Source: Chromobacterium subtsugae
Lineage (GTDB): Bacteria > Pseudomonadota > Gammaproteobacteria > Burkholderiales > Chromobacteriaceae
Direction of reading: 5' to 3'
DNA length: 64,000 nucleotides
Assembly: GCF_001676875.1 (NCBI RefSeq)
Contig: NZ_JYKA01000002.1
Span: 1-64,000 of the forward strand
The notes under the pieces: generated by a model
Databases searched by the model: none
What the model was told of the DNA's origin: nothing
The model's input: only the letters and a program-made list of their open reading frames with translations
Shown: positions 1 through 9,952 of the stretch, piece by piece
How positions within the stretch are numbered: position 1 is the first letter of the stretch
How the letters are laid out: each line of letters begins with the position of its first letter
Position numbers and translations under genes: made by a program

Positions 1-27
1 AGTCCGCGCAAACTTTTCCTTAGCCAT
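1..27 (-). CDS. tuf: Elongation factor Tu, first nine codons only (cut by window edge)
   Basis: The reverse strand reads ATG followed by eight codons giving MAKEKFART, the usual amino terminus of bacterial EF-Tu. The rest of the gene lies outside the window. It follows tRNA-Thr by about 40 bases on the same strand, which fits the tRNA-Tyr/Gly/Thr-tufB transcription unit of many proteobacteria. EF-Tu is the GTPase that delivers aminoacyl-tRNA to the ribosome. The identification rests on nine residues plus this context. Confidence 0.85.
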
Positions 28-66
28 GGCAAATTTCCTGAATACGAAACAAGCAAAGTAAATTGG

Positions 67-141
<75 letters not shown>

Positions 142-165
142 CCTTAAAACAGGCTATCAAACGCT

Positions 166-239
166 TGGAGCGGGTGAAGGGAATCGAACCCTCGTCGTAA
201 GCTTGGAAGGCTTCTGCTCTACCATTGAGCTACACCCGC
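166..239 (-). tRNA. tRNA-Gly (anticodon TCC)
   Basis: The reverse strand gives acceptor stem GCGGGTG/CACCCGC, anticodon loop CTTCCAA with anticodon TCC, T loop TTCGATT and an encoded CCA. At 74 bases it has the usual size for tRNA-Gly. It lies between tRNA-Tyr and tRNA-Thr with short spacers, so all three are probably processed from one transcript. Confidence 0.94.
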
Positions 240-288
240 CTGGTCACTACACCACAACACTGCCACTTGCCAAACGTCTTACAAATTC

Positions 289-374
289 TGGTGGGGGGAG
301 AAGGATTCGAACCTTCGAAGGCTAAGCCGCCGGATTTACAGTCCGGACCCGTTGACCGCTGGGGTAACCCCCCC
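289..374 (-). tRNA. tRNA-Tyr (anticodon GTA)
   Basis: The reverse strand shows a G-rich acceptor stem (GGGGGGG/TCCCCCC), anticodon loop CTGTAAA with anticodon GTA, a long variable arm as in class II tRNAs, and an encoded CCA. The length is 86 bases. Because the plus strand has eight C in a row here, the 5' end could be off by one. It is the first gene of the tRNA-tuf unit. Confidence 0.94.
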
Positions 375-390
375 CGTGAGAGACCCGAAT

Positions 391-417
391 ATTATAGATG
401 CCCTCCCCCGCCGTCAA
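391..417 (-). promoter_or_regulatory. Probable promoter of the tRNA-Tyr-Gly-Thr-tuf unit
   Basis: On the reverse strand TTGACG is followed 15 bases later by a perfect TATAAT, or TGTTGA by 17 bases. This lies 17 bases before the tRNA-Tyr 5' end. The spacing is short for TTGACG, so the exact -35 is uncertain. Confidence 0.6.
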
Positions 418-460
418 CACCTTTCGCGAAAAAATTTGAATTATTTCGCGTCAAAACGGC

Positions 461-487
461 AAACGCCCCGCAAGCGGCGGGGCGTTT
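461..487 (-). terminator. Intrinsic terminator after the ferredoxin gene
   Basis: A perfect 11-bp stem (AAACGCCCCGC / GCGGGGCGTTT) with a 5-base loop lies 27 bases beyond the ferredoxin stop codon. On the reverse strand T-rich sequence follows. It would separate the rsmD-ferredoxin transcript from the tRNA unit. Confidence 0.75.
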
Positions 488-513
488 CCTTTGCTTTCAA
501 TACCTTGCGATTT

Positions 514-801
<288 letters not shown>

Positions 802-866
802 TCACCCGCGGCGGCGGGTCGCAAGTTCGCGCTGGTTATAACCTTATGCGGCGACCCGGCCATGGA

Positions 867-1436
867 TCACAACAAAACGGGGGCGGCCGCGACGCGCCGC
901 AGCAGGCCGTACTGCACCAGGCCGGCCTTGTCGCGCCGCACCAGTTCCAGGCCTTCCGGCAGCTGCTCCGGCCATAGCCTGGCCTCCAGGTACACCATGC
1001 CCTCCTCCGCCAGCCGCGGCAGCAGCAGCGGCAGCGCCTGCTCCAGCAGGTCGGAATCATAGGGAGGATCCAGGAAGATCACGTCGAACTGTTCGCGGCT
1101 GTTCTTCAGGTACAGCAGCGCGTCGCCGCACTGCACGTCCAGCGCGCCGGCCTGCAGCAGCTGTCGATTGGCTTGCAGCGATTCGTGCGCTTTGCGCGAT
1201 TTCTCCACCATCACCACGCGACGGGCGGAACGGGAGGCGGCCTCGAAGCCCAGCGCGCCGCTGCCGGCGAACAGATCCAGGCAGTTCTTGCCGTACAGAT
1301 CCTGGCCCAGCCAGTTGAACAGGGTTTCGCGGACGCGGTCCGGCGTGGGACGCAAACCTTCGGCGTCGGGAAACGGCAGCAGGCGGCGGCGGTATTCGCC
1401 GCCGATGATTCTGACCTTGTTACGTGACTGACTCAT
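867..1436 (-). CDS. rsmD: 16S rRNA (guanine966-N2)-methyltransferase RsmD
   Basis: This enzyme methylates G966 of 16S rRNA using S-adenosylmethionine. The sequence shows the family's start (RIIGGEYRRRLLPFP), the conserved RPTPDRVRETLFNWL, the SAM-binding motif LDLFAGSGALGFEA near residue 60 and the catalytic FLDPPYDSD motif. The frame is open seven codons further upstream to a TTG. The ATG at 1436 is preferred because the protein then begins MSQSRNKVRIIGG like its homologues, giving 189 residues. Confidence 0.93.
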   Translation of the reverse strand: MSQSRNKVRIIGGEYRRRLLPFPDAEGLRPTPDRVRETLFNWLGQDLYGKNCLDLFAGSGALGFEAASRSARRVVMVEKSRKAHESLQANRQLLQAGALDVQCGDALLYLKNSREQFDVIFLDPPYDSDLLEQALPLLLPRLAEEGMVYLEARLWPEQLPEGLELVRRDKAGLVQYGLLRRVAAAPVLL

Positions 1437-1663
1437 GGCTCTTGACTCTTGAAACAAGCGCCAGAGTTTAACCTGATCAGGACTTTACCGCCTCAATCAT
1501 GCGGGCTCGCGCCGCATTAGTGTCGCGCGCCAGCCAACAAACGGCATCATATTCCTTATATTTGTTAACCATCCGCAGTCAATGCCATGCGCGCCAATTC
1601 GGTGCGCGAGGGCATTTGAGGATACAATTTAGCCGTTTACCGAAATCTCTGGCCTGATTACGC
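1437..1663. other. Divergent intergenic region between rsmD and ftsY
   Basis: This stretch should hold both divergent promoters. A TACAAT at 1623-1628 may be the ftsY -10 box but has no good -35. A hairpin-forming GCGCGCC-AATTC-GGTGCGC lies near 1590-1608. Nothing else is recognisable. Confidence 0.35.
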
Positions 1664-2812
1664 ATGTTCAGCTTCTTCAAGAAAAAACCGAAGCCGGTGG
1701 AGACACCGCAAACCGAAACGCCGGCAGCCGTCGTCGATGCCGCTCCGGCACTCATCGCCGAGCCCGCCAGTCCGGCCGCCGCCGCGCTTGAAGCGCCTGC
1801 TCCGGCGCCGGCCCCTGATGCCGTCGGCGATCTGCCGGCCGAAACCGCCGCCGCTGTTGCCCCGCCGGTACCGTCCGAAGACGCCGCGCCGACGCCGCTG
1901 AAGAAAATGAGCTGGACCGAGCGGCTGAAGGCCGGCCTGGCCAAGACCCGCGACCGCCTGGGCAAGCAGCTGGCCGGCCTGTTCGGCGGCGGCAAGATAG
2001 ACGAAGAGCTGTACGAAGAGCTGGAAACGGTGCTGCTGACCGCCGACATGGGCATGGACGCCACCGTGCATCTGCTGAAGGACGTGCGCGAACGGGTATC
2101 GTTGAAGGGCCTGAAGGATTCTTCCGAACTCAAAGGCGCGCTTAAGGATTCGCTGCAGGACCTGATCGGCCCGCTGGAAGTGCCGCTGGACGTCGAAGGC
2201 AAGAAGCCGTTCGTGATCATGATGACCGGCGTCAACGGCGCCGGCAAGACCACTTCCATCGGCAAGCTGGCCAAGTACTACCAAAGCCAGGGCAAGAGCG
2301 TGCTCCTGGCCGCCGGCGACACCTTCCGCGCCGCCGCGCGCGAACAGCTGATCGCCTGGGGCGAGCGCAACGACGTCACCGTGATCGCGCAGCAGGGCGG
2401 CGACTCCGCCGCCGTCTGCTATGACGCGATCCAGGCCGCCATCGCCCGCGGCATCGACATCGTGCTGGCCGACACCGCCGGCCGCCTGCCGACGCAGCTG
2501 CACCTGATGGAGGAAATCAAAAAGGTGAAGCGGGTGATCCAGAAGGCATTGCCGGACGCGCCGCATGAAGTGGTGCTGGTGCTGGACGCCAATATCGGCC
2601 AGAACACCGTCAACCAAGTGAAAGCCTTCGATGACGCGCTGGGCCTGACCGGCCTGATCCTGACCAAGCTGGATGGCACCGCCAAGGGCGGCGTGATCGC
2701 CGCCATCGCCAAGCAGCGGCCGATCCCGCTGCGCTTCATCGGCGTCGGCGAAAGCATAGACGACCTGCGGCCGTTCGACAGCCGCGACTACATCGACGCG
2801 CTGTTCGAATAA
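1664..2812 (+). CDS. ftsY: Signal recognition particle receptor FtsY
   Basis: FtsY is the membrane-associated SRP receptor GTPase that delivers ribosome-nascent chain complexes to SecYEG. The 382-residue protein has a variable Ala/Pro/Glu-rich acidic A region (to about residue 80), then the NG domain. SRP-GTPase motifs are all present: GVNGAGKTTSIGKLA near residue 188, DTFRAAAREQL, DTAGRLPTQ, and TKLDGTAKGG near residue 330. The basic start MFSFFKKKPKP fits membrane association. It is followed by ftsE and ftsX, the same order as in E. coli. Confidence 0.97.
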   Translation: MFSFFKKKPKPVETPQTETPAAVVDAAPALIAEPASPAAAALEAPAPAPAPDAVGDLPAETAAAVAPPVPSEDAAPTPLKKMSWTERLKAGLAKTRDRLGKQLAGLFGGGKIDEELYEELETVLLTADMGMDATVHLLKDVRERVSLKGLKDSSELKGALKDSLQDLIGPLEVPLDVEGKKPFVIMMTGVNGAGKTTSIGKLAKYYQSQGKSVLLAAGDTFRAAAREQLIAWGERNDVTVIAQQGGDSAAVCYDAIQAAIARGIDIVLADTAGRLPTQLHLMEEIKKVKRVIQKALPDAPHEVVLVLDANIGQNTVNQVKAFDDALGLTGLILTKLDGTAKGGVIAAIAKQRPIPLRFIGVGESIDDLRPFDSRDYIDALFE

Positions 2813-2873
2813 GACACGCCCGCGGCCGCGCCAGGCGGCCGCTTTTCTCAGCCAATAAGCGGGAAACCTCTCC

Positions 2874-3527
2874 ATGATACAGTTCGACCAGGTAACCAAG
2901 CGCTACCCGGGCGGCAACGAAGCCCTGAAGAACCTGTCCTTCACCATCGAAACCGGCGAAATGGTGTTTCTCGCCGGCCACTCCGGCGCCGGCAAGTCGA
3001 CGCTGCTGAAACTGATCGCCGGCATCGAGCGCGCCACCAGCGGCGGCGTGCTGGTCAACGGCCAGAACCTGTCCAAACTGCGCGGCAGCCAGATCCCCTA
3101 TGTGCGCCAGCATCTGGGCATGGTGTTCCAGGACCACAAGATTCTGTTCGACCGCAGCGTGTTCGACAACGTGATGCTGCCGCTGGACATCATAGGCTTC
3201 GACCGCCGCGACGCAGCCAAGCGCGTGCGCGCCGCGCTCGACAAGGTGGGGCTGCTCAGCAAGGAAAAGATGATGCCCATCCGCCTGTCAGGCGGCGAAC
3301 AGCAGCGGCTGTGCATCGCCCGCGCGGTGGTGCACCGCCCCAGCATCCTCTTGGCCGACGAGCCGTCGGCCAACCTCGACCGCGCCTACGCGCTCGACAT
3401 CATGGAGTTGTTCAAGTCCTTCCACCAGGTGGGCGTCACCGTGCTGATCTCCGCCCACGACGAAACCCTGATGGAAGACTACGGCCGCCGCATCATCCGC
3501 CTGAGGGAAGGACAGTTCGCCGCATGA
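2874..3527 (+). CDS. ftsE: Cell division ATP-binding protein FtsE
   Basis: This is the ABC-type ATPase that with FtsX couples ATP hydrolysis to activation of septal peptidoglycan amidases. The 217-residue protein has Walker A GHSGAGKST, signature LSGGEQQR, Walker B ILLADEP and the switch histidine in ISAHDE. Its stop overlaps the ftsX start as ATGA, so the two are translationally coupled. Confidence 0.97.
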   Translation: MIQFDQVTKRYPGGNEALKNLSFTIETGEMVFLAGHSGAGKSTLLKLIAGIERATSGGVLVNGQNLSKLRGSQIPYVRQHLGMVFQDHKILFDRSVFDNVMLPLDIIGFDRRDAAKRVRAALDKVGLLSKEKMMPIRLSGGEQQRLCIARAVVHRPSILLADEPSANLDRAYALDIMELFKSFHQVGVTVLISAHDETLMEDYGRRIIRLREGQFAA

Positions 3528-4432
3528 AACACTTTCTCTATCTGAACTGGCAAAGCGCCAAGCAGGCGCTGATCAAGATCCTGCGCCAACCGTTCGGCAG
3601 CCTGCTGACCCTGCTGATGCTGGCCTTGGCGCTGGCGCTGCCGCTGTGCCTCTACCTGTCGGTCAGCAGCGTGCAGGACTGGGTCGGCCGCCTTACCGCC
3701 ACGCCGCAGATCACGCTGTTCATGGAGCAATCGGCCGAGGAGGCCGACATCGCCGCCGTCAACAGCACCCTGTCGCACCACCCCAAGGTGAAGAGCTTCA
3801 CCTTTATCAGCAAGAGCAAGGCGCTGCAGGACCTGGAGCAGCGCAACGGCCTGTCCGGCCTGTCCGACGGCTTGGACGGCAATCCACTGCCGGACGCCTT
3901 CGTCGTCACCCCGATTTCGCTCGAACCGCGCGAAATGGAAATGCTGCAGAAGGAGCTATCCGGCCTGCCGATGGTGGAAATGGCGCAGTTCGACGCGCAT
4001 TGGGCCAAGCGGCTGTACGGCATGGTGGACATGGGCAAGAAGCTGACCTGGTTCCTGGCCGCCGCGCTGGGCCTGGCGCTGGTGCTGGTGACCCACAACG
4101 CGATCCGGATGCAGATTCTGGCGCGGCAGGATGAAATCGAGGTGTCCAAGCTGATCGGCGCCACCGACAGCTTCATCCGCCGGCCCTTCCTCTACCACGC
4201 GCTGTGGCAGGGCGTGTTCGCCGCGCTGCTGGCCTGGGGCCTGTCGAGCTGGCTGGCGGCGCTGGCCAATCCGGCCATCCGCGAATTCGCCATGCTGTAC
4301 GGCGAGCGGGTGGAGCTGCGCGGCCTTAATCTGCAGGAGCTGGCGGCGCTGATCGGCGTGGCCGCCTTCCTGGCGATGCTGGGCGCCCGCCTCGCCGCCG
4401 ACCATCACCTGCGCAAGGTAGAGCCGAAATAG
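3524..4432 (+). CDS. ftsX: Cell division protein FtsX
   Basis: FtsX is the membrane partner of FtsE. The start chosen is the ATG at 3524 that overlaps the ftsE stop. The frame is open much further upstream, but that part is only a shadow of ftsE. The 302-residue product has a hydrophobic segment near residues 25-45, a periplasmic loop of about 120 residues, and three C-terminal membrane segments within a FtsX/MacB-type permease domain (VLVTHNAIRMQILARQDEIE, then LIGATDSFIRRPF). Confidence 0.95.
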   Translation: MKHFLYLNWQSAKQALIKILRQPFGSLLTLLMLALALALPLCLYLSVSSVQDWVGRLTATPQITLFMEQSAEEADIAAVNSTLSHHPKVKSFTFISKSKALQDLEQRNGLSGLSDGLDGNPLPDAFVVTPISLEPREMEMLQKELSGLPMVEMAQFDAHWAKRLYGMVDMGKKLTWFLAAALGLALVLVTHNAIRMQILARQDEIEVSKLIGATDSFIRRPFLYHALWQGVFAALLAWGLSSWLAALANPAIREFAMLYGERVELRGLNLQELAALIGVAAFLAMLGARLAADHHLRKVEPK

Positions 4433-4479
4433 ATATGCCAAGTGAAAGGTTTCAGCTATCGCATCGATTGTTAAAATCA

Positions 4480-4508
4480 TTGACGCGGGAACCTTTCATT
4501 GCTAGCAC
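4480..4508 (+). promoter_or_regulatory. Probable rpoH promoter
   Basis: TTGACG at 4480-4485 is followed by 17 bases and TAGCAC at 4503-4508, with an extended -10 TG at 4500-4501. The -10 match is modest. Transcription would start near 4515, inside the CIRCE element. A 9-bp inverted repeat TGAAAGGTT (4443-4451) / AACCTTTCA (4490-4498) flanks the -35 region. Confidence 0.45.
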
Positions 4509-4528
4509 TCTCCATATACGAGTGCTAA
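4502..4528 (+). promoter_or_regulatory. CIRCE element (HrcA operator) upstream of rpoH
   Basis: The sequence is CTAGCACTC, nine bases, GAGTGCTAA. It differs from the CIRCE consensus (TTAGCACTC-N9-GAGTGCTAA) at one base. It overlaps the likely -10 and transcription start of rpoH, the normal position for an HrcA repressor site. A further half-site TAGCACT (4531-4537) pairs perfectly with AGTGCTA (4521-4527) across three bases, making a second, tighter inverted repeat just before the ribosome-binding site. Confidence 0.88.
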
Positions 4529-4559
4529 CATAGCACTACCCAAGGAGGTAGCCATCGCA

Positions 4560-5423
<864 letters not shown>

Positions 5424-5438
5424 TCCGCCCCCATGCAG

Positions 5439-5465
5439 AAAGCCGCTCGAATGAGCGGCTTTTTT
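5439..5465 (+). terminator. rpoH intrinsic terminator
   Basis: A 10-bp stem AAAGCCGCTC/GAGCGGCTTT with loop GAAT, followed by a run of T, starts 15 bases after the rpoH stop. Confidence 0.9.
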
Positions 5466-5567
5466 ATTGCCCGCCACCGGGAGTTGGCGCATCTGCTGCA
5501 GGAGCGGCGCATTCATTCCCAGCCTGGATCGCCAGCCGCGCGCAGGCAGCCTGAATGCCGGCAAACG

Positions 5568-5595
5568 AAAAGCCGCTCGAAAGAGCGGCTTTTTT
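5568..5595. terminator. Bidirectional terminator, near-copy of the rpoH terminator
   Basis: An 11-bp stem AAAAGCCGCTC/GAGCGGCTTTT with loop GAAA has A-tracts on one side and T-tracts on the other, so it can end transcripts from both directions. Its stem is the same as that of the terminator 129 bases upstream. It lies 27 bases beyond the stop of the convergent glycosyltransferase gene. Confidence 0.85.
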
Positions 5596-5622
5596 CATCC
5601 CCCCCGCTAGCCGGGGATGGGC

Positions 5623-7410
5623 TTACTCCGGCAAAGTGCGGAACTTGGCCGGCAGCTTGTCGTAGGCCTCGCGGCTGATCTTGCGCAGCGGCTCCCATTC
5701 CGGGTTGGCGTCGCCCAGCGTTTCCAGGAACTGGCCGGCATAGGTCGGGAACGAGGCCAGCGTGGTGCGCAGCGTCTGTTCCGCCTTGGCCTGCTCGCCG
5801 GCCAAAACTTCCATCTGCGCGCGCTTGAGCATCACGTCCGGATACGGGCGGAACTCGGTCAGCCGGTCTTCCAGCGCCAGCTTCTGCTTCAGATTGTCGC
5901 GGGTGATCGGCAGGTAGTCGTCCAGCGTGTACAGCGCGTGGTAGGCGAACAGCGGCTTGGTCTTGACGATTTCGATCAGCCGCTCGGCGCGCTTGGCGTC
6001 CTTCTGCGCGTTGCCGGTGGGGGTGTACAGGTTGACCAGCTCCCAGAACATCGGCGTGGTGCTGATCGACAGCCAGCCTACCCATGCCAGCGCCGCCAGC
6101 AACGGCAGTCGCGCCGGCAACGGCAAGGACCTGGACTCGCCGCGCGGCGCCATCGCCATGAACAGCACCAGCATTGCCAGGAAATAGAAATACCACAGCG
6201 GATACTCCAGCATGCTGTGGGTCAGCGTCACCGCGATGCAAGCCAGCGCCAGCACGCCTTCCGGCTCGGCCTGGCGACGGAAGAACGGCCATACCGCCCA
6301 GACGAAGCCGCCCAGCACCAGCGCGGTGGCGACGCCGCCCATTTCGGCCAGCAATTGCAGCACCAGGTTGTGGGCATTGGTGAACAGGCCGCTGTTGTAG
6401 CCTGCGGCGGCGAACTGCGGCAGCGGCTGCAGGCGCACGCTTTCCGCCGCATACTGCGACCAGCCCACGCCCCACAGCGGATGCGCCTTGAAGGTGAGCC
6501 AAGCCTTGTGCATCTCGGCGAAGCGGCGCGCGCCCATGTCGTCGCCGTTGGCCGCCAGCCGCGCCACGCCGGAAGCGTTTTCCACGTCGGAATGGGTCAA
6601 CAGCGAAATCAGGTGATTGAACAGCGGCAGGGCGAACTGGCCGGCCAGCACCGCGCCGCTGCAAGCCCACATCGCCAGCATCAGCCGGCGCGAAACCTCA
6701 TTGCGGCTGCGCCAGTGCCACAGCGCGGCCAATGCCGAAATCGCCACCAGATACAGCAGCGTGGTGCGAGACCCCGCCCAGGCCAGCATCAGCGCCATCC
6801 ACAGCACCAGCGCCACCAGCCAGTTGCGCCCCAGCCTGCCCACCGCGAACAGATAGACGCCGGATACCACCGACCACATCAGGTAATGGGCGTACTGATT
6901 GCGCTGGCCGATGTGGCCGAAAATGTTGGTGGTGGGGTGGGAGCCATCGTAGAACAGCCCCAGCGGCGCGGCCAGGCCGGTGAGCTGGGCGGCGCCGATC
7001 AGCGACTGCACCAGGCCGCCGACGATGACGGCGCGCGCCAGCCATACCGCGAACTCGCGTTCGCCGAAAGCGCCGCGCAAGGAGGCGGTGATCGAGGCCA
7101 GCAACGCCAGCGCCAACCAGCCCAGCGCGGTGGCGTAGCTCATGCCGGGGAACATCAGGCTGACCAGCTGCGGCTGCAGCGCCCAGACCCCCGCCAGCAG
7201 CAGGCACCACCAACCGGCTCGCGGCACCGCGTCGAACAGCTTGCCGCCGGGCAGCAGCAAGGCGCCGGCGGCCACCAGCAGCCAGATCACGTTGATTTCG
7301 CCGAACCACTGCGGCAGCGGCACGAAATGGACGCGGGAAGCGAACGGCACGATGGCGATCAGGCACAATGCCAGCAGGGCCAGGCGTTCGGATATTTTCT
7401 GAAAAGTCAT
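5623..7410 (-). CDS. PglL/Wzy_C-family O-oligosaccharyltransferase (pilin glycosylation or O-antigen ligase type), copy 2
   Basis: This is a polytopic inner-membrane protein of 595 residues with about 11-12 hydrophobic segments and a soluble C-terminal region of about 170 residues. It shows the PglL-type motif GHIGQRNQYAHYL near residue 170 and the Wzy_C/O-antigen-ligase block ending FTNAHNLVLQLLAEMG, whose histidine aligns with the catalytic histidine of this family. Such enzymes move lipid-linked oligosaccharide onto serine or threonine of periplasmic proteins. The ATG at 7410 is preferred; the open frame upstream has an unlikely N-terminal extension. It is the last gene after two pilins and a first paralogue. 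O-antigen ligase is the alternative function. Confidence 0.85.
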   Translation of the reverse strand: MTFQKISERLALLALCLIAIVPFASRVHFVPLPQWFGEINVIWLLVAAGALLLPGGKLFDAVPRAGWWCLLLAGVWALQPQLVSLMFPGMSYATALGWLALALLASITASLRGAFGEREFAVWLARAVIVGGLVQSLIGAAQLTGLAAPLGLFYDGSHPTTNIFGHIGQRNQYAHYLMWSVVSGVYLFAVGRLGRNWLVALVLWMALMLAWAGSRTTLLYLVAISALAALWHWRSRNEVSRRLMLAMWACSGAVLAGQFALPLFNHLISLLTHSDVENASGVARLAANGDDMGARRFAEMHKAWLTFKAHPLWGVGWSQYAAESVRLQPLPQFAAAGYNSGLFTNAHNLVLQLLAEMGGVATALVLGGFVWAVWPFFRRQAEPEGVLALACIAVTLTHSMLEYPLWYFYFLAMLVLFMAMAPRGESRSLPLPARLPLLAALAWVGWLSISTTPMFWELVNLYTPTGNAQKDAKRAERLIEIVKTKPLFAYHALYTLDDYLPITRDNLKQKLALEDRLTEFRPYPDVMLKRAQMEVLAGEQAKAEQTLRTTLASFPTYAGQFLETLGDANPEWEPLRKISREAYDKLPAKFRTLPE

Positions 7411-7504
7411 GGCGGACCAGATATCGAAAACAGCAAAGCCGGCAGCATACCGCATGCGCACAGCCGGCAAAACCGGTCAAATGTGTCCGCGCGTTACAAA
7501 CCCG

Positions 7505-9367
7505 TCAAAACAACGGTTTGCGCGTGACCGGCGACGCCACCGCCGTCACCGCCGCCATCCGCGCGGCGTCGGTATACGCGCCGTGCCGCAAATAGATGGC
7601 CTTCACCCGGCTGGTGAGTTCGGCCAGCGCGCGCACCTCGGGCTCTTGCCACGGCTGCAGGCTGGCGTCCAACTTCAACACTTCGTCGGGATAGCTGGCG
7701 ATGGCCATCACCAGCGTGCGTCTGGCGGCCTCGGGCTGGCCGGCCAGCGCCTGGCATACGCTCAGCCGCTGCAGCACGGCGATATACGGCTGGTTGCGCG
7801 CCAGTTGCTCGTAGAACGGCAGCACCACCGCCAGCTGCCGCCGGCCCGGCAGCAGGTAATTGCCCATCACCATCGAGGCCGCGTCTATCCACAAGGGATT
7901 GCGCTCCACTTTTTCGATGTAGTTCACCCGCCGGATGTTTTCCGCCGCCGACAGGCTGGGCCGGCTGTAGGCCACCAGATTCCAGAAGATGAACACCCCG
8001 CTGACGATATGCGCGATCATCAGCGCCCCGCCGCCGGCGCAGGCCAGCCGCAACAGCATCGTGCGGGTGGGCACCTGCCAAACCGGCGCCGGACCCAGCG
8101 CGCACACCGTCACCAGCATCGCCAGAAAAGGCAGGTACCACAGCGGAAACTCGAACATGCTGTGGGTCAGCAGCATCATCGCGATGCAGATCAGCAGCAG
8201 GTTTTCCGGGCTCTGCCGGCCGCGGGCGAAAAACGGCAGCAGGCAGCCGCACAAGCCCAGCCCCGCGACCAGCGCGCCGGACAGCCCGGTTTCGGCCAAC
8301 AGCTGGAAAATCAGATTATGGCTTTGGGTGAACAACACCCCTTCCGGGTACTTGGGCAGGCCGCCAAACGCCTCCAGCCAGACCGACTGCGCCGGATAGC
8401 GCGCCAGCCCCACCCCCAACCAGGGGTGCTGCTGAAACACCATCCAGGCCTTGGTCCACTCGATGCGGCGGCGGGCGCCGAATCCGGCGTCCAGCAGGCG
8501 TTCGGAGCCGCTTTGCACATGGATGGGCAAGCCCAGCCGGTTGAGCAGCCAGACGATCTCTTCATTGAACAATTGCAGCAGCGCCAGCACGATGATCGCC
8601 GCCGCCAGGGCCTTCAGCATGCGCAGCAACGCCTCGTCGCCGGGCGCGCGGCGGTGCCAGAACCAGCACAGCCCGCAAATGCCCAGGCTGTAGGCCAGCG
8701 GCAGCCGCGCGCCGCACCAGGTAATCAACAGCAGCTGGAACAACACCAGCGGCGCGCAGAAGCCGGCGCGCAGCCGGCCGCGCCCATACAGGTAACAGGC
8801 CGCCGCCACGCCCCAGCTCAAGTACTGCGCGTACTGGTTGCGCTGGCCGACATTGCCCATCACTTCGGTCGGGTTCAGATAGTTCAACGTCACCAGGCCG
8901 CGGCAATACCGGGCCAGGTCCAGCAGCTGGATGCTGCCCAGCACGATCTGGATGCAGCTGCCCAGCAACAGGCAGGAGGCCAGGATGACGCAGACGCGCG
9001 CCAGGTCCGGCCGCAGCCGGTTGACGAGGAATACCGCCAGCACCAGCATCGCGGCCAGGCTGGCCAGGATCAGAATGGCGGGCTGGTAATTCTCCAGCAG
9101 CAAGCCATTGCTGAAGGACAGCAACAGCAGCAGCGCCGCCAGCGCCGCCGCCGCCAATGGCACCCGCACGCCGCTTTGCCCGCGGCGCAGCGCGAACAAG
9201 CCGGCGATGCCGACGCAGAGCACCACGCCGGCATTGGTCCACCAGTCCTGCAGCGGCGTGTAGCGGGCGAAATTGAAAAAGGGAAAGACGAAACAGCCGC
9301 AAAAAAACAGATACAGCGCGGCATCGCGCCACCAGGTCTTGTCGCTCAACTGGCTTGATCCTTGCAT
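7505..9367 (-). CDS. PglL/Wzy_C-family O-oligosaccharyltransferase, copy 1
   Basis: This is a paralogue of the next gene, 620 residues, polytopic, with the same key blocks: GNVGQRNQYAQYL near residue 180 and FTQSHNLIFQLLAETG near residue 370. The C-terminal soluble part is TPR-like in character (LARNQPYIAVLQRLSVCQAL). A GTG three codons upstream (9376) is an equally possible start. It directly follows the second pilin gene on the same strand, so pilin is the likely acceptor (inference). The pilins end in CRQ rather than serine, which favours a PglL-like over a TfpO-like enzyme. Confidence 0.85.
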   Translation of the reverse strand: MQGSSQLSDKTWWRDAALYLFFCGCFVFPFFNFARYTPLQDWWTNAGVVLCVGIAGLFALRRGQSGVRVPLAAAALAALLLLLSFSNGLLLENYQPAILILASLAAMLVLAVFLVNRLRPDLARVCVILASCLLLGSCIQIVLGSIQLLDLARYCRGLVTLNYLNPTEVMGNVGQRNQYAQYLSWGVAAACYLYGRGRLRAGFCAPLVLFQLLLITWCGARLPLAYSLGICGLCWFWHRRAPGDEALLRMLKALAAAIIVLALLQLFNEEIVWLLNRLGLPIHVQSGSERLLDAGFGARRRIEWTKAWMVFQQHPWLGVGLARYPAQSVWLEAFGGLPKYPEGVLFTQSHNLIFQLLAETGLSGALVAGLGLCGCLLPFFARGRQSPENLLLICIAMMLLTHSMFEFPLWYLPFLAMLVTVCALGPAPVWQVPTRTMLLRLACAGGGALMIAHIVSGVFIFWNLVAYSRPSLSAAENIRRVNYIEKVERNPLWIDAASMVMGNYLLPGRRQLAVVLPFYEQLARNQPYIAVLQRLSVCQALAGQPEAARRTLVMAIASYPDEVLKLDASLQPWQEPEVRALAELTSRVKAIYLRHGAYTDAARMAAVTAVASPVTRKPLF

Positions 9368-9443
9368 CTGCGCCACCGGCTATCGAATGACATGATTATA
9401 CCCAGCGGCCCCGCGCACGGGGATGCCATGGCGCAGCATAGGC

Positions 9444-9914
9444 CTACTGCCGGCAGTTGGTCGGCACCCAGTTGGCCTGCAACTGCGTGCCGATGGCCGT
9501 GGTGCCGCCGCCGGTGCCGGTATAGGTGCAAACCCAGGTAACCGAACCCGAGGTGACCGAGGGCACCAGATCCAGCTGCGCGCCGCTGGAGACCGTGTTG
9601 TTGTAGGTCAGTTGGATCACGCCGCTGGCCAGCACCGACACGCTGCTGACCGCGTTGCCGGTGATCGACGACGCCGTCGACAGCCCGTACGCGCTGTTGT
9701 ACGGCGTGGAGCTGGCGAACGCGCTTTTGCTGGCGTAGTACTCCGCCACCGCGGTCTTGGCGGCGTCGGCCAGCGCCAGCCCCTCGGCCACCCGCGACCG
9801 CTTGGCGTAGTCCTGGTAGGCCGGGATGGCGATGGCGGCCAGGATGCCGACTATCGCCACCACTATCATCAGCTCTATCAGGGTAAAGCCGCGCTGCGTC
9901 GTTCTGTTCCGCAT
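9444..9914 (-). CDS. Type IV pilin (prepilin), second tandem copy
   Basis: The 156-residue prepilin has leader MRNRTTQRG, then [20 protein letters not shown], the canonical class IVa site cut and N-methylated by PilD. A C-terminal cysteine pair (WVCTYTG and NCRQ) closes the D-loop. Two ATGs lie three codons apart. AGGAG directly abuts the first (9923) but is nine bases from the second, so 9914 is chosen. It shares nearly the whole C-terminal third with the pilin upstream and differs mostly in the alpha-beta loop, as expected after duplication. Confidence 0.93.
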   Translation of the reverse strand: MRNRTTQRGFTLIELMIVVAIVGILAAIAIPAYQDYAKRSRVAEGLALADAAKTAVAEYYASKSAFASSTPYNSAYGLSTASSITGNAVSSVSVLASGVIQLTYNNTVSSGAQLDLVPSVTSGSVTWVCTYTGTGGGTTAIGTQLQANWVPTNCRQ

Positions 9915-9952
9915 CTTCCGCATCTCCTGATGCTCAAACCCGGGCCCGCCGC

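Noticed and set aside
5617-7527. Very long open frames on the strand opposite real genes (also at 7409-9358, 32435-36355, 58836-62254)
   Set aside because: They mirror real genes, are rich in Arg, Gln, Ala and His, and lack start signals, domains or consistent family similarity. This is usual for GC-rich coding DNA read antisense.
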